A stretch of DNA of 64,000 bases. It comes from Longimicrobium sp. Its GTDB lineage: Bacteria; Gemmatimonadota; Gemmatimonadetes; Longimicrobiales; Longimicrobiaceae. Shown here in pieces: positions 48,756 through 57,046 of the stretch. Where the stretch lies: the NCBI RefSeq assembly GCF_036388275.1, contig NZ_DASVSF010000071.1, forward strand, positions 35,445 to 99,444. Reading direction: 5' to 3'. Both the position numbers and the translations under genes were made by a program. The notes under the pieces were generated by a model. That model worked only from the letters and a program-made list of their open reading frames with translations. It did not search any database and was not told the origin of the DNA. The first letter of the stretch is position 1, and each line of letters opens with the position of its first letter.

Positions 48756-49181
48756 GAGGGTCCTGCCGGCGAGAAGATGGGCCGCCGCCTCTCGACGGAA
48801 GTGGCGGGTGCCATCCGGAGCGCGGCGTTCTGGGAGGGGAGGCGCGCGTGCCGATTCGCTCGCGCGCGGTTCCAGGAACGAAGGGCGGGGCGCGCCAGGA
48901 GGCGCGTGAGTCAGCAGCGGTGCTGCGTCTTCAGCCCAACGTCATCGGTGTGCGATGTAGCAGCTACTGCGCCATCCACCGCTTCCACATCGCTTTCCCT
49001 CCCAATTACTTCATATCCTGCGCCAAATCTCGTCTCCTGCAAGGCAGGGTGCCACCGCACGCCAGTGTGTAGCAGATGCGAAACTGCCGCGAATCGCCAA
49101 GATCTCAGTGTTTTGCAATCGCGCAGGACTACATCTACTCGACTGGAGTCCGCATCCACGGTGCGGGATGAGTGGACGTCA
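48756..49181. other. 426-base gap, partly lower GC
   Basis: Holds the chitinase 1 promoter region. The right half (48911-49181) is visibly less GC-rich and has an 82-codon minus-strand frame from ATG 49159, 22 bases after the DUF2272 stop; it lacks a family, signal or convincing composition and is not called. No repeat or RNA gene is seen. Confidence 0.4.
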
Positions 49182-49763
49182 TTATCTCAGATTCTTGATC
49201 ACACAGATGAAGGGATTCGCGTTCCGTTGCTTGATGAATCCGTCTTTGGTTAGCCGCACGACGGTCCGGCGGATCGAGTCGCTCTCGTTCCCGCCGATCG
49301 TCAGCGCATACCGACCCAACGCATCACTTCCGGTCTCCACGACGATCGCTGAGTGCGACGTGTAGTTCGCGTGCTTCTTCGCGAAGGTGTAGTCGTGCGT
49401 TGCTCCCCCGCGATTGTTCTGGATGATGTCTCCCACCTGCGGCGGGTGCATCGTGATTTCAACACCATGGAACACACCCTTGTTAGCGAGTGCGTTCTGG
49501 ATCGCTTGATGAACGAAGACGGAATGGGCAGACGCAAACTTGAATTCCGTCGCGGACGCTCCAGCCTGCTTCACGCACCAGGACACAAACACAGCCGACC
49601 ACGGCACAGAGGAGCAGCTGGTGAAGCCCAGGTTGAGCTCTGTCCAGTATCTCCTGATCTGCTTGCACAACTGAGGGTCGGCCTCGTTCACCATGTGGAA
49701 CTTGGAATGCTGATCTCCAGCGACAGCGGCGAGCTTGCGGGCGAACGGCGTCGGAAGGGCCAT
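49182..49763 (-). CDS. DUF2272 domain protein, amidase/peptidase-like (193 aa)
   Basis: The domain contains SSVPWSAVFVSWCVKQAGAS, a Cys in a helix start that resembles NlpC/P60 or CHAP active sites, and later PQVGDIIQNNRGG, SHSAIVVETG (His) and LTIGGNESDSIRR. Likely a papain-like cysteine hydrolase acting on cell wall or polyamide. There is no signal peptide, so export would need another route. Base composition is visibly lower GC than neighbours, suggesting transfer. ATG 49763 preferred over TTG 49772. Confidence 0.72.
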   Translation of the reverse strand: MALPTPFARKLAAVAGDQHSKFHMVNEADPQLCKQIRRYWTELNLGFTSCSSVPWSAVFVSWCVKQAGASATEFKFASAHSVFVHQAIQNALANKGVFHGVEITMHPPQVGDIIQNNRGGATHDYTFAKKHANYTSHSAIVVETGSDALGRYALTIGGNESDSIRRTVVRLTKDGFIKQRNANPFICVIKNLR

Positions 49764-50003
49764 GGGAGACAATCTCCTGAAGCGAGTCCAGAGTGTGCGG
49801 ATAAAGGTGTGGGCCGCATCAGGGATATTGGATGGACGCCCTCTATCATTTTCACGACTCGGATTTCAGGGCGAAGCGGGTTTCTAGCACGTACGGCACG
49901 GCAACGGGCGCCACGCATGGGCCCCCGTTGGAGGTGTCCTCCAGTCCGATGCGGATCGGGCGATCGGCGAAGCGTGGAAGCCGCCGTCGTCCGCGCCGTC
50001 GCG

Positions 50004-50312
50004 TCAGGCCTGCGCGGAATCGAAGACGAGGACCGTGACGCCGCCCGTGCCCAGGGCGGCCGCGTCCGTGGCGGCTGCGGAGCCCTCGGGAGTGTTCAGC
50101 CCCGCGTGAAGGTCTTCCATGCTGTCGAAGTTCAGGATCAGCACCAGGTGATACGGGCCCGGGCCTTCGGCCGTCATCACGGGCCCCCGGCTGATCTCCA
50201 CCGACCGTAGCCCCGGGATTTTCCTGGTGACCTCGAGGTGCGTCTCCTGGAGGTACTTCTCGAACGCGGCTTCATCCGTCGGGTGATTGTACAGCGAAAT
50301 CAGCTTGGCCAT
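50004..50312 (-). CDS. EthD domain protein (102 aa)
   Basis: A ferredoxin-like alpha/beta-barrel dimer of the EthD/YciI class. MAKLISLYNHPTDEAAFEKY, LQETHLEVTRKIPGLRSVEI and YHLVLILNFDSMEDL are typical. Members act as small oxidoreductases or degradative helpers. The gene starts 13 bases inside the 3' end of the GNAT gene, so the two are co-translated. Confidence 0.85.
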   Translation of the reverse strand: MAKLISLYNHPTDEAAFEKYLQETHLEVTRKIPGLRSVEISRGPVMTAEGPGPYHLVLILNFDSMEDLHAGLNTPEGSAAATDAAALGTGGVTVLVFDSAQA

Positions 50313-50857
50313 GACTTCTCCTGGGATGATGAAAGGTGATCCTGCGCGACCCGAACATCCGGCGCGCGACCGGCCGAAGGCAGGTCGCCGCGCAACTCCA
50401 TCGGCACGAACGCGATGCCGTTCTGAACCTGCACGGCACCGGTCGCCGTGAAGCCGAACCGCTCGTAGACCCGCACCGCGTTCACGGACGAGTTCACCGT
50501 GAACCGGCCGGTGTTGCCGTCCGCCGCCGCCGCGTTCTTCGCCACGTCCCATAGCCGTGACGCGATGCCCCGCCGGTGGAACGGCTCGGCGACCATCAGG
50601 TGATACAGGTGCCCGGCGTCGCGCACCCCGACGATCCCCGCCAGCTCGCCCGCGCTTTCGGCCACGTGGTAGCGATAGCGGCCGCTGACGATGGAATCCG
50701 CGATGGTCGCCGGCGTGATCGTTTCGAAGAAGGCGGCCGCGTCCTGCGGGCGGTCCGGGTCGGCGAGGAAGTACCGTGCGAGCGACGCAATCAGCGCGCT
50801 GATGCGCCCGGCATCGTCCGCCGTCGCCTCGCGGAAAGTCAATTCTGGAGGGAGCAT
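50300..50857 (-). CDS. GNAT family acetyltransferase (185 aa)
   Basis: LTFREATADDAGRISALIAS begins the GNAT fold; the acetyl-CoA loop is FHRRGIASRLWDVAKNAAA and AVRVYERFGFTATGA follows. Substrate unknown. ATG 50857 has a GGAGGGA site and fits the domain start better than upstream codons. Overlaps the EthD gene; separated from chitinase 2 by a terminator-like hairpin. Confidence 0.85.
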   Translation of the reverse strand: MLPPELTFREATADDAGRISALIASLARYFLADPDRPQDAAAFFETITPATIADSIVSGRYRYHVAESAGELAGIVGVRDAGHLYHLMVAEPFHRRGIASRLWDVAKNAAAADGNTGRFTVNSSVNAVRVYERFGFTATGAVQVQNGIAFVPMELRGDLPSAGRAPDVRVAQDHLSSSQEKSWPS

Positions 50858-50920
50858 CGTTCCACTGCTGCTCTGGTGTGCCGCTATGTAGAGAGTCGAG
50901 GTCCGTTCGCGCAAGAGATT

Positions 50921-50952
50921 CGGGGCGCACGGGACGATTCCCGTGCGCCCCG
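50921..50952 (-). terminator. Hairpin after chitinase 2
   Basis: CGGGGCGCACGGGA pairs with TCCCGTGCGCCCCG, a 14-bp stem with a 4-base CGAT loop. 22 bases past the chitinase 2 stop on the minus strand; followed by AATCTC. Separates chitinase 2 from the GNAT-EthD pair. Confidence 0.75.
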
Positions 50953-50974
50953 ATCGTCAATTCCGCGGCCCGGC

Positions 50975-52468
50975 TTACTGGGCGAGGAACGCCTGGTGCG
51001 CGGCCGCGAGGAGCGGGTCGCGGCTCCCCGCCGGCGCCGCGGGCAGGTGCCCCTGTCCGATCGTCCAGATGATGGTGCCGCCGAGACCCTGGCTCCGAGC
51101 GAACTCGCCCTTCGCCGCGATGGACTGCTCGTTCTCGTACGAGATGAAGTTGCAGCCCTGCGGGCCCTTCGGCGCGCTGAACGTCAGGTAGGGCGCGCCC
51201 GCCGCGGCATCCCACCGGTACGCCGCGGCGTTGTAGTAGTGCGCCATGATGTTGGCGTAGCTCATCACGTTGTCCTCGGCCACCATCGCGGTGCCGGCGT
51301 TCTGCTGCTCGCGCGGGCCGTAGTTGTTCTTCCAGCACGCCCCGTAGAACCCCATGCCGATGCCCAGCTTGGCGGCCGGCACGCCCACGCCCAGGTAGCG
51401 CTGCACCGTGCTGGAGATGGATACCGGCCGGTACGTCGCCGCATCGTTCAGCGGCGAGTGGTGCCACACCTCCCAGTACGGCCACGGGCCAGACATGCTG
51501 TAGCTCATCACGTTCATCTGGTCGACCACCGCCGCCGCCTGCGCGTACCAGGCGTCGTACGTGCCGGGGAAGTTGTTGTTCACCGTGCCGACGGGAATGG
51601 TGATGAGCATTCCCGGACGGCGGGCGCGCAGCGCCTGCAGCAGCGCCAGCAGGGGCGCCTTGTCGGCCTCCTCGATGGGCTCCCAGTCCATGTCGATGCC
51701 GTCGTAGCCCAGGTCGTCCATCGTCGCCAGCAGGTTGGTGACGAAGGTGGAGCGGTAGCTGGACGAGGCCGCGCCCACGAACTGCGCGTGGGTGCCCGCG
51801 CCGCCCAGCATCAGGATGGCCTTCTTGCCGGCCTGGTGCGCGCGCGTGCTCAGGGTGCGCGCCATGGCCGGGCCCTCGACGTCGTTGATGTCGAAGTGCG
51901 TCAGCACGCCGCCCGTGGACGTCGGCAGAACGCGGCCCACGATGATGTGGCTCATCAGCGAAAAGTCCACCTCCTCGGGCGGATACAGGCTGCGCTGGTA
52001 GCCCACGTAGTAGCCCGACACCCAGCGGCCGGTGCTGGACGGCGGCGGCGTGGTGCCGGCCTGCGGCGTCACGGCGTTCGACGGCGCCGAGGCCGATCCG
52101 GTGCCCACGCTGTTCGTCGCGGCGACGGTGAACGTGTACGTGGTGCCGTTCGCCAGCCCGGTGATGCTGGCCGTGGTCGCCGGGGCGGTGACGGTGAGCG
52201 TGGCGCCGCCGGGCTGCGTGGTGACGCGGTAGCTGCTGATGGGCTTGCCGCCGTTGCTGGCGGGCGCCGTCCAGGTGACGGTGGCGCGCGCGTCGCCGGC
52301 GCTGGCCTGCACGGATTGCGGCGCGCTGGGCACCGTCGCGCGGGCCTTGGCGGCGCTGGGCCCGGCCGGGGCGATGAGCTCGGAGCCGGCATCGGTGCAT
52401 CCGGCGGCCAGGATCAAGGCGAGCGCGGCGGAGAAGCGCCGGGCGGAACTGTATCGTGAGTGAGTCAT
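50975..52468 (-). CDS. GH18 chitinase with fibronectin type III domain, copy 2
   Basis: A 497-residue secreted chitinase, the same architecture as copy 1 and identical over many stretches (GRWVSGYYVGYQRSLYP, FVTNLLATMD, WEVWHHSPL). Signal RFSAALALILAAGC, one Fn3 domain, then GH18 with catalytic YDGIDMDWEPIEEAD. Differences cluster in loops (TCWKGATQPRVAQ against ACWKNNYGPREQQ), so the two may differ in substrate. Clearly a duplication, with three unrelated genes now between the copies. Confidence 0.93.
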   Translation of the reverse strand: MTHSRYSSARRFSAALALILAAGCTDAGSELIAPAGPSAAKARATVPSAPQSVQASAGDARATVTWTAPASNGGKPISSYRVTTQPGGATLTVTAPATTASITGLANGTTYTFTVAATNSVGTGSASAPSNAVTPQAGTTPPPSSTGRWVSGYYVGYQRSLYPPEEVDFSLMSHIIVGRVLPTSTGGVLTHFDINDVEGPAMARTLSTRAHQAGKKAILMLGGAGTHAQFVGAASSSYRSTFVTNLLATMDDLGYDGIDMDWEPIEEADKAPLLALLQALRARRPGMLITIPVGTVNNNFPGTYDAWYAQAAAVVDQMNVMSYSMSGPWPYWEVWHHSPLNDAATYRPVSISSTVQRYLGVGVPAAKLGIGMGFYGACWKNNYGPREQQNAGTAMVAEDNVMSYANIMAHYYNAAAYRWDAAAGAPYLTFSAPKGPQGCNFISYENEQSIAAKGEFARSQGLGGTIIWTIGQGHLPAAPAGSRDPLLAAAHQAFLAQ

Positions 52469-52563
52469 CGGTCGCGTTGGTTCGTAATTGCGAGTAGAAC
52501 CTGCGCGATGATTTTCACGGGTTTTTCGGTCCCCGGCATGGTACGATTGACCCAGTACGGCGA

Positions 52564-52590
52564 AGGGGCGCCGCAACGCGCGGCGCCCCT
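52564..52590 (-). terminator. GGGGCGCCGC hairpin, copy 1 of the duplicated block
   Basis: AGGGGCGCCGC (52564-52574) pairs with GCGGCGCCCCT (52580-52590). Located 73 bases past the 118-aa membrane gene and part of the block duplicated at 55579. Confidence 0.6.
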
Positions 52591-52662
52591 CCGGTCCTGA
52601 CCTCCAGAGCTGAAGTCGAGGGCACCACTCGGCGTTGCTCGCCGAGTGATCCGCGCGTCGCG

Positions 52663-53019
52663 TCAGTAGGCGCTTCCTCTACGACGGCGGATTGGAGAGT
52701 CGTTGCGGTGGTACCAGACAAGGAATGAGAACATTGCGAACGCGGGTGCGCCAAGGAGGGTGAGCCCGGCGGCGGCGACCGCCCACCCACGCTCCGCAGA
52801 CATGCCGAACTGCCACGCCAGCCAGCAGCATCCCCCGCACGCCAGCCACACGGCCGCCAGCACCCACCCTCCGTAGGTGGATCGCAGTGCATTCGCCAGC
52901 GGGCGCAGGAGCCAATCGACGAGCGGGATCAGCAACTCGGCGATGAGCCACATGACAATCTCGGCCAGGATCTCCAAATCTCTTCGGATCAGACGGTGCA
53001 CCCACCTTCGTCGATACAT
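52663..53019 (-). CDS. Two-segment membrane protein, copy 1 (118 aa)
   Basis: Starts MYRRRWVHRLIRRDLEILAE; an amphipathic or membrane helix (IVMWLIAELLIPLVDWLLRP) and two more hydrophobic segments (VLAAVWLACGGCCWLAWQFG, AVAAAGLTLLGAPAFAMFSF) follow, ending in a basic tail SPIRRRRGSAY. No known family. It is just downstream of the amidase gene on the same strand. A second, partly decayed copy is at 55679. Confidence 0.62.
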   Translation of the reverse strand: MYRRRWVHRLIRRDLEILAEIVMWLIAELLIPLVDWLLRPLANALRSTYGGWVLAAVWLACGGCCWLAWQFGMSAERGWAVAAAGLTLLGAPAFAMFSFLVWYHRNDSPIRRRRGSAY

Positions 53020-53205
53020 TCCCCCGTGGCGCCGGGTTTCGTCCGCCGGGAGAATGCGCGGTATCCGGTTGCACACCGAGTATCACGTCGCCACTCGCAC
53101 ATGCGACGAGGGGCACCGCATGCCGCGGCACCCCTTGCCCGTGTCTCCCCATCGCACCTGTGGTGTGCTTGAATTAACCGTGCAGGCGACCGCAATCCGT
53201 CCGGG

Positions 53206-54048
53206 CTACTGGAGGTATCGGGTGTTCACGAAGCCGTCGTGATCCAGGTCCCCGTCCAGGTCCACGGAAGCCCAGCCATTTTTCACCGCCGTCTTCGGCG
53301 TGATGTACGTGTACGCCTCCGACCGCAGGAAGAGCGACCGGCCGTGCGCCAAATCGCCGATCTTGGGGGCTTCGGCGAGGGGCGCCGCGCGTAGGCCGAG
53401 TGTGTCGCCGGGCGTATTCACGCTCATTCGAGGCCCCACGTCCTTGGTGCGCCCAGGTACCAGGGCGTGGAACTTCTCCATCGGAAACGCCGGGCCGGGA
53501 TCGACCTTGCGCCCCACGGCGATGTCGTCGTGCCCGATGATGTCGACGATGCCGGGATATTCGGCGATCAGCGCGCGACAGATGTCCAGCATCGTGTCGA
53601 TTTGAGCGTTGGGGTACTTCTCCCACCCGAACTTCCCGCCGCCATTCCTGTGGCGCGCAACCACGACCTGCTCGGCGGTGAATATGCCCGTGACGATCTT
53701 CCCGTTCTTGCCCCGGTTGTAGAACTTCCCGTCGGCCTGGGGGCTCAACTGGCCGTAATTGGCGGCCGAGATGCCGAACGCGAAGCCGTTCAGGCTGTCC
53801 CGCCCCCGCCAGTTGCTCTTGCCCGCGTGCGAAGCGGCGCGGTCGAACCTAACGCACTGGAGCGGCTTGCCGTTTCGCGCCACCAGGACGTGGTAGCTGT
53901 ACCCGACGGACTTGAGATAGTCGTACGAGCCCTGGACGCTCCCCCCGGCCGTGTTGTGCAGAACGATGTAGCGCGGCGCGGCTGCGAACGGGGAATCCAC
54001 CAGCGGCTTGAATTCCGCCCCGGCGAGCCGATGATCGATGATCTTCAT
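53206..54048 (-). CDS. N-acetylmuramoyl-L-alanine amidase with C-terminal SH3/EF-hand-like part
   Basis: A 280-residue Amidase_2 enzyme cutting the lactyl-peptide bond of peptidoglycan. Zinc ligands: His in RYIVLHNTAGGSV, His in IIGHDDIAVGRKVDPGPAF (with the Asp/Lys of the active site). C-terminal region (MSVNTPGDTLGLRAAPLAEA) is a SH3-like wall-binding unit, then DLDGDLDHDGFVNTRYLQ looks like a calcium-binding loop. There is no signal peptide, as in phage endolysins or secretion-system effectors. ATG 54048 chosen. Confidence 0.88.
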   Translation of the reverse strand: MKIIDHRLAGAEFKPLVDSPFAAAPRYIVLHNTAGGSVQGSYDYLKSVGYSYHVLVARNGKPLQCVRFDRAASHAGKSNWRGRDSLNGFAFGISAANYGQLSPQADGKFYNRGKNGKIVTGIFTAEQVVVARHRNGGGKFGWEKYPNAQIDTMLDICRALIAEYPGIVDIIGHDDIAVGRKVDPGPAFPMEKFHALVPGRTKDVGPRMSVNTPGDTLGLRAAPLAEAPKIGDLAHGRSLFLRSEAYTYITPKTAVKNGWASVDLDGDLDHDGFVNTRYLQ

Positions 54049-54213
54049 GCAGGTCTCCCGTGTTAAAAAGGGATGTGGTGAGCCGTGCTGGAGGTGCTGG
54101 GCCACCGAGCCACCCCGGAGGGCGGCTGGCCGTCAGGAACACCCGCCTCGATCATGTTGGTTGGACCGGGCGACGCGAATTCTCGGCAGCGCCGCGTCCA
54201 CAGACGGTCGGGC

Positions 54214-55221
54214 TCACGGCGTGAGGCTCACGTCCGGAATCACCAGGTGGGTCTGCGATGTCGCCGAAAGCGCATCCCATCGGCTCAACCACGTCCGTGT
54301 AGCCGGTTCGCGAGCAAACCCGGCGTTGAGATCCATCACGTGGTGATGCATCTCGGGCGACAGCATATGCCCGACCAGGGAGATGGCGGTTTCGTTGGCA
54401 ACCACCTCCTCGGCGTTCTTTCCGTTGGTGAAGCGTGCGCCGTAGATGGAGTTCGCGATACGGCTGGTACCCCTGAGATGGTCGACGTACCGGTGTGACG
54501 ACTCGTGCACGACCGAATAGATGAGGCCGTCAGCCATGTAGGCCCGATAGTTTTCCGCTGCCTGCGGCAAGCCGTAGATCAGCCGGCTCCCCTGTTGTGG
54601 CGTTTCGCCGCGAACCGTCACCTCGTCTATCGAGATCAGGGCGTAGTCGTCATAGAACCTGGTGCTCCCGCTCAGATCGTATCGCCCTTCGACCGTGACG
54701 GCCGCCGCGATATCATCTGGTGTCTTGTCGAACGAGATGATGATCCTCGCGAACCGGCGCTTCCATAGAGTATCGGCCATGGAGGGGGCGGTCGGATACA
54801 TCATCATGGACGTGATGTACGGGTACGCCCTCGATTCAGACAGCTTGATCCGGTCGAGGGCAACGGCAGTGCGGAGCACCATGTCCAAATGCTGCCCACT
54901 GTCGCTCCGTACCGTCACCACGAATCGGTCGTACTCGAAGAAGTGCCGCGCATCCACGAGTTCGCTCCGCCCCTCAGTGCCCTCAGCGATCGCCGGCAGG
55001 ATCGTCCAGCCGGCGGGGAACAGGCCCAGGTCCGCGAATGTGCCCTTGCCCAAGTACCGGACCCTTCCGCATACCGCGATGAGTGGCGCTTCGTCGAGTT
55101 GTGCGGCGAGGGCGCAGAGATCCGGTGAGTGAGGAACGGCACGAGCCGGGGCGCGAGCGAACGCGCCAACGATTATTACGAGTCCGGCCACCGCCGCAAG
55201 ACCGCAGGTTCGTTTTTTCAC
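54214..55221 (-). CDS. Secreted protein with HESSH metallohydrolase motif (335 aa)
   Basis: Signal TCGLAAVAGLVIIVGAFARA. The N-terminal 200 residues are strand-rich (FVVTVRSDSGQHLDMVLRTA). The C-terminal part has VVHESSHRYVDHLRGTSR, zinc motif HESSH, and NAEEVVANETAISLVGHM, whose Glu could be the third ligand. Probably a zinc peptidase or a lost-activity relative. GTG 55221 is the only start giving a signal sequence. Upstream 229 codons of the frame are antisense to the duplicated block. Confidence 0.68.
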   Translation of the reverse strand: MKKRTCGLAAVAGLVIIVGAFARAPARAVPHSPDLCALAAQLDEAPLIAVCGRVRYLGKGTFADLGLFPAGWTILPAIAEGTEGRSELVDARHFFEYDRFVVTVRSDSGQHLDMVLRTAVALDRIKLSESRAYPYITSMMMYPTAPSMADTLWKRRFARIIISFDKTPDDIAAAVTVEGRYDLSGSTRFYDDYALISIDEVTVRGETPQQGSRLIYGLPQAAENYRAYMADGLIYSVVHESSHRYVDHLRGTSRIANSIYGARFTNGKNAEEVVANETAISLVGHMLSPEMHHHVMDLNAGFAREPATRTWLSRWDALSATSQTHLVIPDVSLTP

Positions 55222-55578
55222 TTTCGCACACGTCGTTTTGGAGGATGGAGTTCGGTCGCGGTCGCCCGCTGCCGCCGGCACCCCGGTGCTGAGCAAGCGT
55301 CCCACTTGGTGGAGGGACGGGCCCGATACACTCCGCGGAGAACTTCGTGAGCCTGTTGCAGGTCCATGATCGCTGCTTCCGTCAGAGGTGATGGGGCGCT
55401 TGAGCGGACGTCTGGTAGCGACGGCACTTCGATGGGCTGTTAAGGCTTGGATGGACAGCGGCCCCGGTTTCCCCTGATGGTTCAGACGGTGATCCTGATC
55501 CTGATCGTTCCCTTTCCCAAATGGGCCGCTTTCTGCAGGTTGCAAGATCCTCGATCTGCTACGCAGGAGCAACGACGA
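55222..55578. other. Intergenic region between the HESSH gene and the duplicated block
   Basis: No firm gene. A minus-strand frame from ATG 55367 ends with a stop overlapping GTG 55221, which would be typical coupling here, but its basic C-terminus (RQRATATELHPPKRRVRK) and lack of a homologue argue against it. Promoter for the HESSH gene should lie here. Confidence 0.35.
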
Positions 55579-55605
55579 AGGGGCGCCGCAACTCGCGGCG
55601 CCCCT
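55579..55605 (-). terminator. GGGGCGCCGC hairpin, copy 2 of the duplicated block
   Basis: AGGGGCGCCGC (55579-55589) pairs with GCGGCGCCCCT (55595-55605). 74 bases past the second membrane-gene copy. Confidence 0.6.
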
Positions 55606-55678
55606 CCGGTCCTGACTTCCAGTGCTGAAGTCGACGGCACCAATCGGCGTCACTTGCCGGAGTGACCCGCGCGCTTCG

Positions 55679-55993
55679 TCAGTAGGCGCTTCCTCGACGG
55701 CGGCGGATGGGAGAGTCGTTGCGGTGGTACCAGACAAGGAACGAGAACATTGCGAACGCGGGCGCGCCCAGGAGGGTAAGCCCGGCGGCGCCGACCGCCC
55801 ACCCACGCTCCGCAGACACGCCGAACTGCCACGCCAGCCAGCAGCATCCCCCGCATCCCAGCCACACGGCCGCCAGCACCCACCCTCCGTAGGCGGATCG
55901 CAGTGCATTCGCCAGCGGGCGCAGGAGCCAATCGACGAGCGGGATCAGCAATTCGACGATGAACCATATGACGATCTCCACCAGAATCTCCAC
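55679..55993 (-). CDS. Two-segment membrane protein, copy 2, N-terminally altered (104 aa)
   Basis: Identical to copy 1 over most of its length (LLIPLVDWLLRPLANALRSA, AVGAAGLTLLGAPAFAMFSF, tail SPIRRRRGSAY). Compared with copy 1 the original ATG position reads ACG and there is one extra base before the LEIL segment, so the first 14 residues are lost; GTG 55993 can still serve as start of MEILVEIVIWFIVELL. It may be a shortened working gene or an early pseudogene. Confidence 0.55.
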   Translation of the reverse strand: MEILVEIVIWFIVELLIPLVDWLLRPLANALRSAYGGWVLAAVWLGCGGCCWLAWQFGVSAERGWAVGAAGLTLLGAPAFAMFSFLVWYHRNDSPIRRRRGSAY

Positions 55994-56157
55994 GTCTCCT
56001 CCGCATCAGAAGGTGCCCACACCTTCGTCCGTACGTTCCCCCGGGCGCCCGGTTTCGCGTCAGCGGAAAGACGGCGGAAGTGCGGTGCCGAAGAAGCAAG
56101 TCGTGTTGGGGTGGATGGAAACCGACCGTGATCAGAGGTGCGGAACGCGAATGGCAA

Positions 56158-56826
56158 TCAGGCGCCGCGCGCCATGGACTGCCGCTGGCGATCCGCCATG
56201 CTGCGGAGTTCGCGATTGTCGATGATCCGCGCCCGTCGCTTCTCCACCGTAGCCTGGATCATCGCGAAGCCGATGTCTTCGCCCGCCACGTACAGCCCGC
56301 GGAAGGGCCGCAGGAGGCGGAAAACGGGCCGCATCACCTGCAGAAACCGTGGAGCGTTCGCCGAATCCGCCCCATCGATGAAGGCGGGGCGCCAGCACAC
56401 CGCGCCGAAGCCGCTGATCAGGTCCTGCTCCGTCTGCGCCTTTACCCGCGCCCACATCATGCGGCTGTCCAGCGCCGCGCCCTGCCCGCTTACGAAGTGG
56501 AACGCCGCGCGGGGGCTGTGGCGCGCCAGCATCCGCGCCGCGGCCATCGCAAAGCCATGCGTGATCACGCGATACGCCGCCTCGTCCGGCACCTGCGTGG
56601 CGGAGATGCCGAGGCACCAGAAGCACGCATCCACGTCCCTGAACGCCTCCGCCACCCGGGAGTAATCCAGGAAGTCGTCGTGGATGAACACGCGCACCCG
56701 GCCGCTCGCGGACGCCGGCGCACGCCGCGCGATCGCGCGTACCTCGTCCACCGCGGGCGAGGACGCGCACGCGCGCAGCACGCTTCCGCCCGCCGCCCCC
56801 GTCGCACCGAAAACAAGAACCTTCAT
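56158..56826 (-). CDS. NAD(P)-binding Rossmann-fold protein (NmrA/epimerase-like, 222 aa)
   Basis: N-terminal dinucleotide motif KVLVFGATGAAGGSVLRACA (GxxGxxG), then FHFVSGQGAALDSRMMWARV with Ser and Lys at the positions of atypical short-chain dehydrogenases. Related to oxidoreductase HTATIP2-like/NmrA proteins. Function unknown. Stands alone on the minus strand. Confidence 0.83.
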   Translation of the reverse strand: MKVLVFGATGAAGGSVLRACASSPAVDEVRAIARRAPASASGRVRVFIHDDFLDYSRVAEAFRDVDACFWCLGISATQVPDEAAYRVITHGFAMAAARMLARHSPRAAFHFVSGQGAALDSRMMWARVKAQTEQDLISGFGAVCWRPAFIDGADSANAPRFLQVMRPVFRLLRPFRGLYVAGEDIGFAMIQATVEKRRARIIDNRELRSMADRQRQSMARGA

Positions 56827-57046
56827 GTTTGCTGATTCCGGAGAATAGGCGTGGCATCGGGAACTCCCCGCGGTAGTTTCCGCATGGAACGACCGCGTTC
56901 ATGCAAGAAGCTTCCGCCGGAGGGTGGACGCAAGCGTCACGTGGCGAATCGCAGATCCGGCGAGCAGCGCCGCCAACCCGCGCCATCCCTCATCGTTTAC
57001 GAAACCGCGCGAAACCCGATCCCAGCCGCCACGCCAGGCCGCCACG
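56827..57046. other. Short intergenic region
   Basis: 220 bases between two minus-strand genes. No hairpin, promoter consensus or small gene is convincing. Confidence 0.4.

Larger units (their letters stand above)
52562..53060. repeat. Segmental duplication, copy 1
   Basis: About 500 bases, from the GGGGCGCCGC hairpin through the two-segment membrane gene to just before its start, match 55576-56080 closely, including the non-coding piece with CTGAAGTCGA and GTCAGTAGGCGCTTCCTC. The duplication brackets the amidase and the HESSH metalloprotein genes. Confidence 0.8.
55576..56080. repeat. Segmental duplication, copy 2
   Basis: Matches 52562-53060. Differences are scattered substitutions plus a one-base insertion near the gene start, enough to alter the N-terminus of the copied gene. 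Confidence 0.8.

Noticed and set aside
48911..49159. 82-codon frame after the DUF2272 gene
   Set aside because: No homology, signal or coding composition; could be a remnant but cannot be supported.
50313..52400. Long upstream extension of the EthD frame
   Set aside because: Out-of-frame shadow of the GNAT and chitinase genes; EthD homology begins at ATG 50312.
55218..55427. Small minus-strand frame whose stop overlaps the HESSH gene start
   Set aside because: The GTGA overlap fits local style, but the protein is basic, low in hydrophobic residues and unrecognised; no ribosome site.
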